DNA of 64,000 nt from Paraglaciecola chathamensis S18K6 (GTDB taxonomy: Bacteria; Pseudomonadota; Gammaproteobacteria; Enterobacterales; Alteromonadaceae), in assembly GCA_000314955.1 (NCBI GenBank), contig BAEM01000034.1:1-64000 (forward strand), given 5' to 3'. The position numbers and the translations under genes are program-made. The stretch's first letter is position 1; each line of letters starts with the position of its first letter. The notes below the pieces were generated by a model. It did no database searches. It was not told the origin of the DNA and worked only from the letters and a program-made list of their open reading frames with translations. Of the stretch, positions 7,522-17,478 are shown one piece after another.

Positions 7522-10317
7522 ATGAAACTTCGTTCATTATCCATTTCGATTAGCGCCGTTGCGTTTTGCGCTGTATTACCTTCTTTGGCGTTCGCTGACA
7601 CATCAGCGGACTATGAGAAAGCACTAGCTTCGTTCAATCAAGAAGCTTTCTCTGAATCATATATTCATCTTAAAAATGCCTTACAAGAGTCCCCTTCTCA
7701 TTTACCGTCGAAACTGCTAATGGGTCGCGTTTTATTAGTAGACGGTTATATCAATGATGCTATCACAGAATTTGAAGAAGTAATGGATGCAGGCGCTGAT
7801 TTAAACTTAGTGCTGGTACCATTAGCAAATGCCTATCTTATTAGCCGCCGATTTGATGCACTTATCGATTTGCCAACACCGCGTAGCTTATCGTCATCGG
7901 TAAAGCTTGATGTTCAGCTATTAAAGGCTGCAGCACATATTCAGAAAAAAGAGTTAGAACAAGCTAAGTCAATTTATGAAAGCGCCCAACTTGAGTTTGG
8001 CCAAAACAGCAATATGCTAAATGGCTTAGCGCAGATTTCGCTAATAAACAAAAATTACGCTGAGGCAAACCAATATTTAGATAAAGCCCTCTCGGTTGAG
8101 CCCAATAATGCGAAGAGTGTGATGCTGCGCGGTTTAGTGTTGCAAAGCCAAGGTCAAAGTGACGAAGCGCGAAAACAGTTTGAGTTGGCTTATCAATTTG
8201 ATGAATTTGATCCAACCATTAAACGCGCTTTAGCCAATAGCTATGTAGAAGCTAATATGCTCAGCAAAGCCGAGGAAATGATTGCTCTCATCGAAGAGCA
8301 AACCTCTGGTGATTTGCAAACACAATTGTTAAAAGCACGCGTGTTAGCCATGCAAGAAAAAAACTCAGAGGCTGATGCGTTACTCTCGCAACTTAACCAA
8401 ATGCTAAGCCTAGCGACTGACGAAAACAAAGCGCAAACGAGCTGGATTAGTTTAGTGGCGGGGATAACCGCTTATATCAATAAAAATTACGAAGTCACTG
8501 TGCGAGAACTCAGCCGATATGTTAAATCTGGCTCGGCGCCTCCTGAATTGCTAGGCATGTTAGCCGAAGCGCATATTCGCCAAGGCGATGCTAAAAAAGC
8601 AATGGCGCTACTTGAGCTAAATGAATCTATTGTACTTGAAAGTATTCCCGTTTCATCACTACTGTGCGACCTGTATTTAGCCAGTAACAAGGTATTTAAA
8701 TGTAACAATCTCGTAGAAGAGCTCAAACAAGAATATGGAGCTAACCACACGGTCATACTTTTAGAAGCTAAGCTGCTGGTGCGCCGAGATAGAGTTGACG
8801 ACGCACTCGCATTGCTTAGTAACAGCAACCTTGATACCAATGCGGAAGATGTTTTATTGTTTAAAGCGACGCTTGAAGCGAATAATCAGCGTTATGCAGA
8901 CGCGCTGGTATCAGCAAACACATTAGTTGAGTTACAACCGGATAACTTAAAATACCAAAATCTGCATGCCGATTTAAATATTCGTTTAGGTAATTTCCAA
9001 CAGGCTACAACCTCATTAAATAACGTGCTCTTAGCAGATCCTGAAAACATAGCGGCACTGATGAACTTGTCGCGCGTTCAATTCGCTCAACAAGCACTGC
9101 CTGAATCGCTTCAAACAATTGAGAAAGTCATTGCCCAGCAAGGAACTAATATTCCGGCACTTGTGCTGCACGCGCAAATATTAATCAAACAGCAAAAATT
9201 AGAAGAAGCAATAGAAACGCTACTCACGGCAAAAGCCGCGGCTCCTAATAAAGCAGCCCCCCATGAATTGTTAGCTAATATCTACCGTAAACAACAAAAG
9301 TACGCCATAGCTTTAACTGAAGTTAATGCTCTGCTGAAAATTGATCGATTAAATTCAGCGTATATCTTCGAAAAGGCTAATTTACTGATAGCTTTAAATG
9401 AGCCGCAACAGGCGAAAAGCCAGCTAGATATATTGTTTGGTCAATGGTCAGATAACGCTGCGCGCCTAGTTGAGTTGAGCCAAGCTCAACGCCAAGCGAA
9501 AGATGTGAATGGCGCAAAATTAAGCTTACAGAGAGCCACTTCTATAGCCCCGCAATACGCCCTTGCAAAACTGGAATACGGGCAATTACTTATTAGCCAA
9601 GGAAGTTTGCCTGAAGCAAAAGCCCTTATTGAAAGTATGCAAAAGGACTTTTCTAACAACCCAAATGTGTATGTATTGCAAGGCAATTATTTTAAAGCCG
9701 TTCAAGACATTGATAGCGCCTACAATGCATATTCTCATGCTGTCACATTAAAGCCTGATTTTACCCTGCCCTTGATCGAGCTATACCAAATCGCCAGCCA
9801 AGGACCTCAAAAAGAAGCCTTTAAAGAGTATCTAAGTAATCACTTGTCAAAAAATGAAGATGCTCATTTTCAAAGACACCTACTTGCCGATCTGCTTTAT
9901 ATTGAGGGCAATATGCCTGCTGCCGAGGTGCAATACTTAAAACTGATCTCTATAAATGGGTTACCTAACAAAGACCGTATTTACAACAACCTTGCTTTAA
10001 TTAAAGCAGAGTCTGAACCCAAACAGGGGCTCGAATATGCAGAAATAGCCGCGCAGCTAACCCCAGATTCTGCCGCAATCTTGGATACTAAAGGTTGGTT
10101 ACTAGTGAAAAACGCGCAATATCAAGAGGCATTAACGACACTACGTACCGCTTTTACTATGCGTTCGAGTGATCCATCTATTCGTTATCACTTAGCCGCC
10201 GCGTTAACGGGTCTTGGGAAAGCTGAACAAGCAAAAAGCGAGTTGACTCAAGCACTGGCAAGTACCAGCCCTTTTCCTGAAAAACAGCAAGCCGAAGCTT
10301 TGTTAAAAACGCTATAA
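7522..10317 (+). CDS. prsT: PEP-CTERM system TPR-repeat protein, PrsT-like
   Basis: A 931-residue exported protein made almost entirely of tetratricopeptide repeats. A signal peptide (about 1-25, ending SLAFA) is followed by the region characteristic of the PrsT family: YEKALASFNQEAFSESYIHL and KNALQESPSHLPSKLLMGRV. Repeats such as AEANQYLDKALSVEPNNAKS and QYQEALTTLRTAF continue to the C terminus. PrsT proteins accompany exosortase and exopolysaccharide genes and are thought to act in the periplasm or outer membrane during polymer export or assembly. No lipobox Cys is seen, although many relatives are called lipoproteins. The neighbouring PEP-CTERM genes support the assignment. The stop codon directly abuts repeat copy B, so the native 3' flank was probably altered by that element. 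Confidence 0.82.
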   Translation: MKLRSLSISISAVAFCAVLPSLAFADTSADYEKALASFNQEAFSESYIHLKNALQESPSHLPSKLLMGRVLLVDGYINDAITEFEEVMDAGADLNLVLVPLANAYLISRRFDALIDLPTPRSLSSSVKLDVQLLKAAAHIQKKELEQAKSIYESAQLEFGQNSNMLNGLAQISLINKNYAEANQYLDKALSVEPNNAKSVMLRGLVLQSQGQSDEARKQFELAYQFDEFDPTIKRALANSYVEANMLSKAEEMIALIEEQTSGDLQTQLLKARVLAMQEKNSEADALLSQLNQMLSLATDENKAQTSWISLVAGITAYINKNYEVTVRELSRYVKSGSAPPELLGMLAEAHIRQGDAKKAMALLELNESIVLESIPVSSLLCDLYLASNKVFKCNNLVEELKQEYGANHTVILLEAKLLVRRDRVDDALALLSNSNLDTNAEDVLLFKATLEANNQRYADALVSANTLVELQPDNLKYQNLHADLNIRLGNFQQATTSLNNVLLADPENIAALMNLSRVQFAQQALPESLQTIEKVIAQQGTNIPALVLHAQILIKQQKLEEAIETLLTAKAAAPNKAAPHELLANIYRKQQKYAIALTEVNALLKIDRLNSAYIFEKANLLIALNEPQQAKSQLDILFGQWSDNAARLVELSQAQRQAKDVNGAKLSLQRATSIAPQYALAKLEYGQLLISQGSLPEAKALIESMQKDFSNNPNVYVLQGNYFKAVQDIDSAYNAYSHAVTLKPDFTLPLIELYQIASQGPQKEAFKEYLSNHLSKNEDAHFQRHLLADLLYIEGNMPAAEVQYLKLISINGLPNKDRIYNNLALIKAESEPKQGLEYAEIAAQLTPDSAAILDTKGWLLVKNAQYQEALTTLRTAFTMRSSDPSIRYHLAAALTGLGKAEQAKSELTQALASTSPFPEKQQAEALLKTL

Positions 10318-10596
10318 TACCATTCCACGTTAATAAGTGATCACTCAGCGAGAGTTTAAAAGGGCTTAAACAAGGCGCATGACTGACAGCTCTTTATTAA
10401 AAGAAAACTAGTTCTCTTTCGAAGTCATGCAACGCAGTGTAAGCCCTTTTAAAACTCGCCTGCAAGGAATGCCCCAGCGGCTTTTGCTCTGCGTTCTCAC
10501 TATTTGAAAGGGAACAACCATTACTACATAGCGACGCCTTAATCAAAAACCGCTGGACGCATTCTGAGGCGGTCACTTATTAATGCGGATTGGTAT
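10317..10596. repeat. copy B of a 280-base inverted-repeat element
   Basis: The ends are 26-base terminal inverted repeats matching at 22 positions: ATACCATTCCACGTTAATAA at the left, and TCACTTATTAATGCGGATTG within the right end. Inside, TTTAAAAGGGCTTA (10355-10368) and TAAGCCCTTTTAAA (10440-10453) form a second, perfect 14-base inverted repeat, so the transcript could fold extensively. It encodes nothing and starts at the last base of the prsT stop codon. It is colinear with 3881-4156. Confidence 0.75.
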
Positions 10597-10640
10597 AACT
10601 TGTGTGCTTATTAGTTGACGAACAAATAAGTTTCTCACCC

Positions 10641-10669
10641 AAAAAAACGGCTACCTCTTGGTAGCCGTT
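10641..10669 (-). terminator. terminator of clpB
   Basis: Perfect 9-base stem ACGGCTACC-TCTT-GGTAGCCGT. The A-run on its left becomes a T-run in the minus-strand transcript. It lies about 30 bases past the clpB stop. Confidence 0.9.
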
Positions 10670-10696
10670 CTTATATATGAATACGTTACGCAATAA

Positions 10697-13273
10697 CTAG
10701 TCGATAATGAGCCCATTTTCATCAGCATCAATACTGACCACACTGTCGGTCATAAGCTTTCCTGACAGGATCTTTTGCGCTAACGGATTTTCGATTTCCA
10801 TCTGAATAGCCCGTTTTAGTGGCCGCGCTCCGTATACTGGATCAAACCCTGCTTCTGCAAGTTTCTCAAGAGCGGCATCGGTTAATTCTAGCCCTATGCC
10901 TTTATCTTCTAGTCGTCTACGTAACAACTGCAATTGCTTACTCGCGATAGACGTTATTTGTGCTAATCCCAGTGGATGGAATACCACGGTTTCATCCACG
11001 CGATTTAAAAATTCAGGCCTGAAGTGAGTGCTGAGCACATCAAGTACAGATTGCTTCATTTTCTCATAATCATTTTCACTGTGCTGCTCTTGAATGATAT
11101 CTGAGCCAAGATTAGAGGTCATGATGATAACCGTGTTTTTGAAATCAACCGTTCGCCCTTGCCCATCAGTTAAACGGCCGTCATCTAATACCTGAAGCAA
11201 AATATTAAACACATCAGGATGCGCCTTTTCAATTTCATCAAGCAAAATCACTGAGTAGGGTTTGCGCCTAACAGCCTCTGTTAAATAGCCACCTTCTTCG
11301 TAGCCAACATAGCCTGGAGGTGCTCCCACCAGCCTTGATACTGAGTGTTTTTCCATAAACTCCGACATATCAATACGTACCATGGCATCTTCAGTGTCGA
11401 ACAGGAAGTTTGCCAAGGTTTTACATAGCTCGGTTTTACCTACCCCTGTAGGGCCTAAAAATAAGAAAGAGCCTATGGGTTTGTTCGGATCTGCAAGGCC
11501 TGCTCTAGAGCGACGTATAGCGTTTGATACTGCATTAACTGCTTCACTTTGCCCTACTACGCGCTCGTGTAATGCGCTTTCCATGTTCATGAGTTTGTCT
11601 TTTTCGCCCTCAAGCATTTTAGACACTGGAATGCCTGTCCAGCGGGAGAGCACATCTGCAATCTCGCTTTCAGTTACACGGCTTTTAAGCAACTGATGTT
11701 CGATCGGCTGAGATTCAGACTCAGTGGCAATTTCTAGCTTGCTCTCAAGCTCTGGGATCCTGCCATATTGAAGCTCAGACATACGGCTTAAATCAGAAGC
11801 TCGACGAGCAATCTCGAGATCTAGCTTAGCTTGATCTAGCTCGGCACGAATGTTTTGCGTGCCCTGCATAGCCTGTTTTTCTGACTTCCAAATCGCTTCT
11901 AATTCTGAGAATTTAAACTCTGCTTGCTCGCGCTCTATTTCAATTAACTCTAAGCGCTTATGACTCGCCTCGTCTTTTTCTTTAGCAAGCGCCTGCTCTT
12001 CCAATTTTAATTGGATGATACGACGCTCAAGTCTGTCCATATCTTCAGGTTTTGAGTCCATCTGCATACGGATACTTGAAGCAGCCTCATCGATAAGATC
12101 AATAGCCTTATCTGGCAACTGCCTATCGCTAATATAACGATGAGACAAAGACGCTGCCGCTACAATTGCAGGATCGGTTATCTCAACCGAATGGTGCAGC
12201 TCATAACGTTCTTTTAAGCCGCGCAGTATGGCAACGGTATCTTCAACGCTAGGCTCTTCCACCAGCACTTTTTGAAAACGTCTTTCTAAGGCTGCATCTT
12301 TTTCGATGAATTGGCGATATTCATCAAGCGTAGTCGCGCCCACACAATGCAACTCACCACGAGCTAGCGCCGGTTTGAGCATGTTACCAGCATCCATAGC
12401 GCCCTCGCCCTTACCGGCCCCTACCATGGTATGCAATTCATCGATGAACAGGATCACGCGACCTTCTTCTTTGGCAAGTTCGTTTAGCACTGCCTTTAAG
12501 CGCTCTTCAAATTCACCGCGGAATTTTGCCCCAGCAATAAGTGCGCCCATATCAAGGGATAAAACGCGTTTGTTTTTAAGCCCTTCAGGCACTTCTGAAT
12601 TGATTATTCGCTGGGCAAGGCCTTCCGCAATAGCCGTTTTACCTACCCCTGGTTCACCAATGAGTACAGGGTTGTTTTTGGTTCTGCGCTGCAGTACCTG
12701 AATAGTGCGGCGAATCTCGTCGTCTCTGCCAATAACGGGATCAAGCTTACCTTGTTCTGCTCGTTCGGTTAGATCAGTAGTGAACTTTTCAAGTGCTTGA
12801 CGCACGTCTTCCGCATTTGGATCATTAACTGTTTGCCCACCGCGCATGTCTTCAATCGCTTTTTCGATGGACTCTTCTGTCGCCCCGTTTTGGCGAAGTA
12901 AATCACCAAGTTTGCCTTTGTCCTGCACCGCAGCCAAAACGAAGATTTCAGAGGTGATGTATTTGTCTTTACGCTTTTGTGCAATTTTGTCGCTCAGGTT
13001 TAACAGTACGACGGTTTCTTTGGCTAATTGCACATCGCCACCAACGCCTTCTACGCGAGGCAGATGATCTACCGCTTCAGCTAAGGCGGAACGTAGGGTA
13101 TTGACATTGACCTTCGCATGGTCAAACAAAGCGCGCACCGAGCCACCTTGCTGATTTAGCAATGCCGTCATCAAATGTACAGGTTCAATAAATTGATGGT
13201 CACGCCCAAGCGCAATGGATTGAGCATCAGAAATGGCAAGTTGAAACTTGCTAGTAAAACTATCTAAACGCAT
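10697..13273 (-). CDS. clpB: ATP-dependent chaperone ClpB (Hsp100 disaggregase)
   Basis: An 858-residue hexameric AAA+ machine that pulls proteins out of aggregates together with DnaK. The order of parts is standard: N-terminal Clp_N repeats; first AAA+ domain (Walker A GEPGVGKT near residue 206, Walker B LFIDELHT); the coiled-coil middle domain (about 405-525) typical of ClpB rather than ClpA/ClpC; second AAA+ domain (GPTGVGKT near 607, [12 protein letters not shown]); and the C-terminal D2-small domain. Length is normal for the family. A sigma-32-like promoter precedes it and a strong terminator follows. It is the last gene of the conserved rluD-pgeF-clpB block. Confidence 0.97.
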   Translation of the reverse strand: MRLDSFTSKFQLAISDAQSIALGRDHQFIEPVHLMTALLNQQGGSVRALFDHAKVNVNTLRSALAEAVDHLPRVEGVGGDVQLAKETVVLLNLSDKIAQKRKDKYITSEIFVLAAVQDKGKLGDLLRQNGATEESIEKAIEDMRGGQTVNDPNAEDVRQALEKFTTDLTERAEQGKLDPVIGRDDEIRRTIQVLQRRTKNNPVLIGEPGVGKTAIAEGLAQRIINSEVPEGLKNKRVLSLDMGALIAGAKFRGEFEERLKAVLNELAKEEGRVILFIDELHTMVGAGKGEGAMDAGNMLKPALARGELHCVGATTLDEYRQFIEKDAALERRFQKVLVEEPSVEDTVAILRGLKERYELHHSVEITDPAIVAAASLSHRYISDRQLPDKAIDLIDEAASSIRMQMDSKPEDMDRLERRIIQLKLEEQALAKEKDEASHKRLELIEIEREQAEFKFSELEAIWKSEKQAMQGTQNIRAELDQAKLDLEIARRASDLSRMSELQYGRIPELESKLEIATESESQPIEHQLLKSRVTESEIADVLSRWTGIPVSKMLEGEKDKLMNMESALHERVVGQSEAVNAVSNAIRRSRAGLADPNKPIGSFLFLGPTGVGKTELCKTLANFLFDTEDAMVRIDMSEFMEKHSVSRLVGAPPGYVGYEEGGYLTEAVRRKPYSVILLDEIEKAHPDVFNILLQVLDDGRLTDGQGRTVDFKNTVIIMTSNLGSDIIQEQHSENDYEKMKQSVLDVLSTHFRPEFLNRVDETVVFHPLGLAQITSIASKQLQLLRRRLEDKGIGLELTDAALEKLAEAGFDPVYGARPLKRAIQMEIENPLAQKILSGKLMTDSVVSIDADENGLIID

Positions 13274-13309
13274 ATGCCACTCACATTTAAAGGATGATTA
13301 ATTAACCTA

Positions 13310-13338
13310 TAAATGGAGCGCAGCAAAAAATTATCAAG
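13310..13338 (-). promoter_or_regulatory. heat-shock (sigma-32-type) promoter of clpB
   Basis: On the minus strand: CTTGAT, 14 bases, then CTCCATTTA. This is close to the RpoH consensus CTTGAAA-N13/14-CCCCATNT and lies about 40 bases upstream of the clpB start, as expected for a heat-shock chaperone. Confidence 0.65.
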
Positions 13339-13394
13339 CGCAAGAGGTGTTTTTAGTAAAAGAATTTGAGCCAGATCAAGTTATCAATCAGTGG

Positions 13395-14132
13395 CTAGGG
13401 TTGTAGGTAAATTCCGGTCACCATACGCCCAGTCTGAGTTAAACCTTGATGCGTTGCCCTGCGGTGAGAGAAAAATAACGCTTCATTCTCATAAGTACAC
13501 ATATCAGCGCTGAAAATCTGCTTAATACCCAGCGCGGATAACTTGGCTTGGGTAATACGCTGTAAGTTTGCGTGGTATTTTCCAGTTACCTTTGTGGGCA
13601 AGAAGCAATCTGGGTAAGCTTGAAAATGCGCAAAAACAAGATCGTCTACTTCAAAATTTTTCTGGCTAATATGCGGGCCGATCCAAGCTATTAATTCTGA
13701 CGCAGCGCTGTGCATTTGATTGCAGCTGTTTTCAATCACCCCGTCAGCTAAGCCTTTCCACCCAGCGTGCACAGCAGCCACTTCCGTGCCTTGTTTGTTG
13801 CACAATAATATGGGCAAGCAATCGGCGGTCATCACAGCACAAACAAGGTTCGGTTCTGATGTCGTGCTGGCATCAAAACTCATGTTTTGCACACTGTTGC
13901 TATCAAGTGAAATACAACTGTTGCCATGTACTTGATTTAGCCACTTGATATTTTGATGAAGTGGTAACTGCTTGCGATTCGCCTGCACTGTATCGAGCGA
14001 ATCCCCTACATGCTCCCCAACGTTTAAAGAGTCGTAGGGAGCTTGGCTCTGCCCGCCGATCCGTGTAGTCGAAAACGCTTTTACACGTTGTGGTGCGGGC
14101 CATTGGGGGATAATGAGATTTAGCGCCATCAT
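13395..14132 (-). CDS. pgeF: peptidoglycan editing factor / polyphenol oxidase family protein (YfiH)
   Basis: A 245-residue protein of the multicopper-oxidase-like DUF152 family. In E. coli the family member YfiH/PgeF removes misincorporated L-Ser from UDP-MurNAc precursors; purine nucleoside phosphorylase-like activity is reported for others. The metal-site residues are present: His in LNQVHGNS, Cys in MTADCLPILL and His in VAAVHAGWKG. Two ATGs in a row (14132 or 14129) follow the rluD stop by three bases, so the genes are translationally close. Confidence 0.9.
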   Translation of the reverse strand: MMALNLIIPQWPAPQRVKAFSTTRIGGQSQAPYDSLNVGEHVGDSLDTVQANRKQLPLHQNIKWLNQVHGNSCISLDSNSVQNMSFDASTTSEPNLVCAVMTADCLPILLCNKQGTEVAAVHAGWKGLADGVIENSCNQMHSAASELIAWIGPHISQKNFEVDDLVFAHFQAYPDCFLPTKVTGKYHANLQRITQAKLSALGIKQIFSADMCTYENEALFFSHRRATHQGLTQTGRMVTGIYLQP

Positions 14133-14135
14133 GTA

Positions 14136-15119
14136 TTAAACAAGATCATCCGGATTTTGTGCCGTGTCTTCTTTTAGTACGTCTAGCAAGTTAACAAAAT
14201 CGTCAGGCAAGGGAGCTTGAAACGACATCCACTCCCCTGTAATTGGGTGCTCAAGTTCAAGCTGGATTGCATGCAAAGCCTGACGTTTAAAGCCACGAAT
14301 CGTTTCTATCATTACCTCACTGGCTGCTTTTGGTAAACGAGGCCGGCCACCGTACGCTTGATCTCCTACCAAAGGGTGGCGTAAATGCGCCATATGCACA
14401 CGAATTTGATGGGTACGGCCTGATTCAAGTTTCAAACGAAGATGGGTGTGGGCGCGGTACTTATGCTTAACTCGGTAATGCGTTAAGGCTGGCTTGCCCG
14501 ATTGTACGACAGCCATATTAGTGCGCTTAGTAGGGTGTCGACCAATGGGCTCATCTACACTGCCACCGGCTATTAAATTTCCATACACCACAGCTTCATA
14601 TTCGCGGCTAATTTCCCTAGCTTGCAGTTTTTCAACCAAGTGTGTTTGGGCCGGTATTGTTTTAGCGACTACCATCAGACCTGTCGTGTCTTTGTCTAAG
14701 CGGTGTACGATACCTGCGCGCGGCACGCTTGCTATATCAGGCACGTGGCTTAGCAAGGCATTTAAAATGGTGCCATTGGCGTTACCCGCCCCCGGATGCA
14801 CAACCAAATTTGTTGGCTTATTGATCACCAAGATATGTTCATCTTCATAAACAATGTTTAAATCGATTGCTTGCGCACTGTGGCGCTCTTGTATTTCGAT
14901 GCTCGCATCAATTTCAATTAACTCTTCACCAAGTAGCTTTTCTCTTGGCTTGTTCACTATCTGACCGTCAATCGAGACTTGATCTGCCAAAATCCAATCT
15001 TTTATGCGAGATCGTGAATAATCAGGGAACATTTCAGCCAAAGCTTGATCCAAACGTTTACCTAATAACGTTTGCGGCACCACGGCCTGTAGTTGTATTT
15101 TTTCATAGCTGGTAGACAT
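14136..15119 (-). CDS. rluD: 23S rRNA pseudouridine synthase RluD
   Basis: A 327-residue enzyme that makes pseudouridines at 23S rRNA positions 1911, 1915 and 1917 (helix 69). The N-terminal S4 RNA-binding domain covers about residues 18-75 (GKRLDQALAEMFPDYSRSRI). The catalytic domain carries the family motif HRLDKDTTGLMVVAK with the nucleophilic Asp. Position divergent from bamD and upstream of pgeF is the conserved gammaproteobacterial arrangement and favours RluD over the RluA or RluC paralogues. Confidence 0.93.
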   Translation of the reverse strand: MSTSYEKIQLQAVVPQTLLGKRLDQALAEMFPDYSRSRIKDWILADQVSIDGQIVNKPREKLLGEELIEIDASIEIQERHSAQAIDLNIVYEDEHILVINKPTNLVVHPGAGNANGTILNALLSHVPDIASVPRAGIVHRLDKDTTGLMVVAKTIPAQTHLVEKLQAREISREYEAVVYGNLIAGGSVDEPIGRHPTKRTNMAVVQSGKPALTHYRVKHKYRAHTHLRLKLESGRTHQIRVHMAHLRHPLVGDQAYGGRPRLPKAASEVMIETIRGFKRQALHAIQLELEHPITGEWMSFQAPLPDDFVNLLDVLKEDTAQNPDDLV

Positions 15120-15291
15120 GCAAAGGAGACCCTAGTAGTGTTTCGGACGATTTATATGTGCATAGCCCCAGACGCTGGGTTAGAATATGCAGTTGTTATC
15201 GGTTCGGTAAAACCCTATTCTAACGGATTTTTGCCAGCAATGAATCGGCGAACGCTTATCGCAAGCATAAATAAGAGCAAATAAGACAAAT

Positions 15292-16059
15292 ATGATGAGA
15301 AAGTTATCGTTACCCAAGGTTTTTCTAGCCGCTGCAATCATCGCACTAGGTGGCTGTTCGTCCTCTCCAGATGAAGAAGAAGTCGTAGTAAACAATCGTA
15401 GTGCTCAATCTTTGTATGAAGATGCGAAAGAAAAAATGGCAATTGGTAACTTCAATGCCGCAACTGCAACCCTTAGCGCATTAGACTCCAGATACCCTTT
15501 TGGCCCCTTGTCCAATCAGGTTCAACTTGATTTGATTTACGCTTACTACAAGTCAGGCAAAGTAAATGAAGCAATATCGACCATAGATCGCTTTACACGC
15601 TTGAACCCTAATCATGCTGACGTTGACTACGCAATATATATGCGTGGTTTAACCAACATGGAATCTGACAAAAACTTGTTTCAAGAATTGGTCGGTATTG
15701 ACCGCTCAGATCGTGACCCAAGTAAGTCACGTGAAGCCTTTGAAGATTTCAGACGTTTAATTGAAAAATTCCCAGACAGTAAATATGCAGCCGATGCACA
15801 AAAACGCATGTTGCATATCAAAAGCCGCTTAGCGAAGTATGAAATTGCTATAGCCCGCTTTTATATGCGTCGTGAGGCGTACGTTGCCGCAGCTAACCGT
15901 GGACGCTATGTGCTTGAATACTACCCAGATACGGATCATGTCCAAGAAGCGCTGGAAATCATGGTGGAATGTTACGACCAACTTAAGCTCGACGAGTTAA
16001 AGAATAACGTCATGAAAACACTGAAATTGAATTACCCTGACAGTAGCTTTATTAGCTAA
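15292..16059 (+). CDS. bamD: outer membrane assembly lipoprotein BamD
   Basis: A 255-residue lipoprotein of the BAM complex, which folds beta-barrel proteins into the outer membrane. The lipobox is IALGGC with Cys22 (counting from the first of two adjacent ATGs); an acidic linker and five TPR-like repeats follow. Characteristic segments include RYPFGPLSNQVQLDLIYAYY and PDSKYAADAQKRM. The gene is divergent from rluD, as in E. coli, and is followed by a strong terminator. Confidence 0.95.
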   Translation: MMRKLSLPKVFLAAAIIALGGCSSSPDEEEVVVNNRSAQSLYEDAKEKMAIGNFNAATATLSALDSRYPFGPLSNQVQLDLIYAYYKSGKVNEAISTIDRFTRLNPNHADVDYAIYMRGLTNMESDKNLFQELVGIDRSDRDPSKSREAFEDFRRLIEKFPDSKYAADAQKRMLHIKSRLAKYEIAIARFYMRREAYVAAANRGRYVLEYYPDTDHVQEALEIMVECYDQLKLDELKNNVMKTLKLNYPDSSFIS

Positions 16060-16080
16060 GTCAGCACTCAATTCAGACAT

Positions 16081-16110
16081 AAAAAACGCGCCAATGAGCG
16101 CGTTTTTTTA
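16081..16110. terminator. bidirectional terminator between bamD and chrR
   Basis: AAAAAACGCGC-CAATGA-GCGCGTTTTTT. The A and T runs on both sides let it serve the convergent bamD and the anti-sigma gene. Confidence 0.9.
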
Positions 16111-16140
16111 TGGCCTTAGCAATGTCCCAAAAGCCAAAAT

Positions 16141-16812
16141 CTACTTAAAAAACAACTGACTAAACGGGTTTAATAAGCGGGCTAAACCAGAGGTAAAATA
16201 CAAAGGTTTATCAACCATGGTGAACACTAAGCAGCCTTCATCCGCCTCAGAAAACGGCATGTGCTTGTTGGTGCTGTCCATAATGGTAAAGTCGCCGCAG
16301 TCGTAATCCGCTAAGCCATCACTGAACTGGCCATCAATGACCAGTGTGAATTCTGTTCCTTTATGGGTGTGCTCTGGCACCTTGCCGCCCTTTTCCATAT
16401 AAATAAAGTTAGCTTGACCTTCTTGGCCTAAATCCACTGGGGCTTGCCACAATTTACCGACTAGGCGTGACCAATTACCTGTTTTCTCGCTATAGCGTGC
16501 TAAAGCTCTGGGCAATTCAAAGCGTTTCCCATCAAGCTCAAGTATATTTGAAATGGCTTTAACTTCAGGTACTTCAAACGCAGGAGACTGCATTATCTGT
16601 TGCAACATATCGTTGTAATCTGGAGGTGTGTCAATCACATCAGAGCTAGCCGAAAACACTTCGCTGCCAATTTCCTCTTGTGCTTGCATAACCAGTGCTT
16701 GACAGCGAGGACACATATCAACATGAGCCGAAACCATCAACGCTAAATTTGTTGGGCATGTACCTTGTGCAAAAGCACGAAGATGAACTAAGTCTGGGTG
16801 AAAATTAATCAT
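16141..16812 (-). CDS. chrR: ChrR-type zinc-binding anti-sigma factor with cupin domain
   Basis: A 223-residue cytoplasmic regulator. The N-terminal zinc anti-sigma domain (1-85) has the His/Cys ligands HLRAF and HVDMCPRC, and should hold the adjacent ECF sigma factor inactive. The C-terminal cupin-like domain (about 100-200) includes PEHTHKGTEFTLVIDGQF, with potential metal-binding His and Glu. In Rhodobacter sphaeroides ChrR releases RpoE in response to singlet oxygen or organic hydroperoxides. The start overlaps the end of the sigma gene by 8 bases, indicating translational coupling and matched amounts. Confidence 0.9.
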   Translation of the reverse strand: MINFHPDLVHLRAFAQGTCPTNLALMVSAHVDMCPRCQALVMQAQEEIGSEVFSASSDVIDTPPDYNDMLQQIMQSPAFEVPEVKAISNILELDGKRFELPRALARYSEKTGNWSRLVGKLWQAPVDLGQEGQANFIYMEKGGKVPEHTHKGTEFTLVIDGQFSDGLADYDCGDFTIMDSTNKHMPFSEADEGCLVFTMVDKPLYFTSGLARLLNPFSQLFFK

Positions 16813-17419
16813 TGTCTTTTAACATCTCTTTCAAACGCTGAAGGGCAAGGCGCGTTCTAGATTTAACCGTTCCCAAGGGGATATTGAACTGTTCAGCTAC
16901 TTCCTGTTGCGATTTTCCCTCAATATAAATCGCTTCAATCACTTCACGCTGCTTTTTCGGCAATTCCTCGAATAAAACACCAAGTTCCTGAAGCGTAATT
17001 TGTTCATCAAGTGACACTTCATTTACGTCTGCGGTTTGTTCACACAGCACTGGCCACAAATCGTCGGCGCAAATATCCTCTTTGCGATTACGCTGCTTGC
17101 GCAACATATCGAAGCGAATGTTTCGAGCAATGGTGAAAATCCAGGTAGAAGGCGCGCCTTTTTCAGCGTTGAACAAATGAGATTTTTGCCAAACATTTGA
17201 CATCGTGTCTTGCACTAGCTCCATCGCTAATGCTTCATTGCCCATCTGTTTGAGCGCGTAAGAACGAAGGCGTGGTGCAAAGTAATTAAACACTTCGGCA
17301 AACGAGCGTTGACAACGTGATTGGCCAACTAACACCAAATAGGCCGACATTTCATCAGCACAGTCTTTAGGGGCAACAACGTGTGAATGTTTTGATTCCA
17401 AAGGGATTCCGACTAGCAT
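16805..17419 (-). CDS. rpoE: ECF sigma factor of the RpoE-ChrR (ECF11) type
   Basis: A 204-residue extracytoplasmic-function sigma factor. Region 2 includes ALAMELVQDTMSNVWQKSHL, APSTWIFTIARNIRFDMLRK; region 4 includes KKQREVIEAIYIEGKSQQEV and PLGTVKSRTRLALQRL. The start was set at the ATG at 17419, which follows GGTGGAAA; a GTG directly before it is the alternative. Pairing with a ChrR-type cupin anti-sigma factor and a divergent lipid-modification operon points to singlet-oxygen/peroxide stress rather than the E. coli-type RpoE-RseA envelope response. It probably controls its own promoter. Confidence 0.9.
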   Translation of the reverse strand: MLVGIPLESKHSHVVAPKDCADEMSAYLVLVGQSRCQRSFAEVFNYFAPRLRSYALKQMGNEALAMELVQDTMSNVWQKSHLFNAEKGAPSTWIFTIARNIRFDMLRKQRNRKEDICADDLWPVLCEQTADVNEVSLDEQITLQELGVLFEELPKKQREVIEAIYIEGKSQQEVAEQFNIPLGTVKSRTRLALQRLKEMLKDND

Positions 17420-17448
17420 CACTTTCCACCGGTATTGTATTGATACCC

Positions 17449-17478
17449 TTTATACTGGCTTCATTGTGAAAAAGATCA
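17449..17478 (-). promoter_or_regulatory. ECF-type promoter of the rpoE-chrR pair
   Basis: Minus strand TGATCT, 18 bases, TATAAA, about 30 bases upstream of the sigma gene start. The TGATC -35 core is that reported for ECF11 sigma factors (TGATCC). The -35 overlaps the stop codon of the LON-domain gene (17476-17478). The element matches the one at 18131-18160 in sequence and spacing. Confidence 0.6.
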
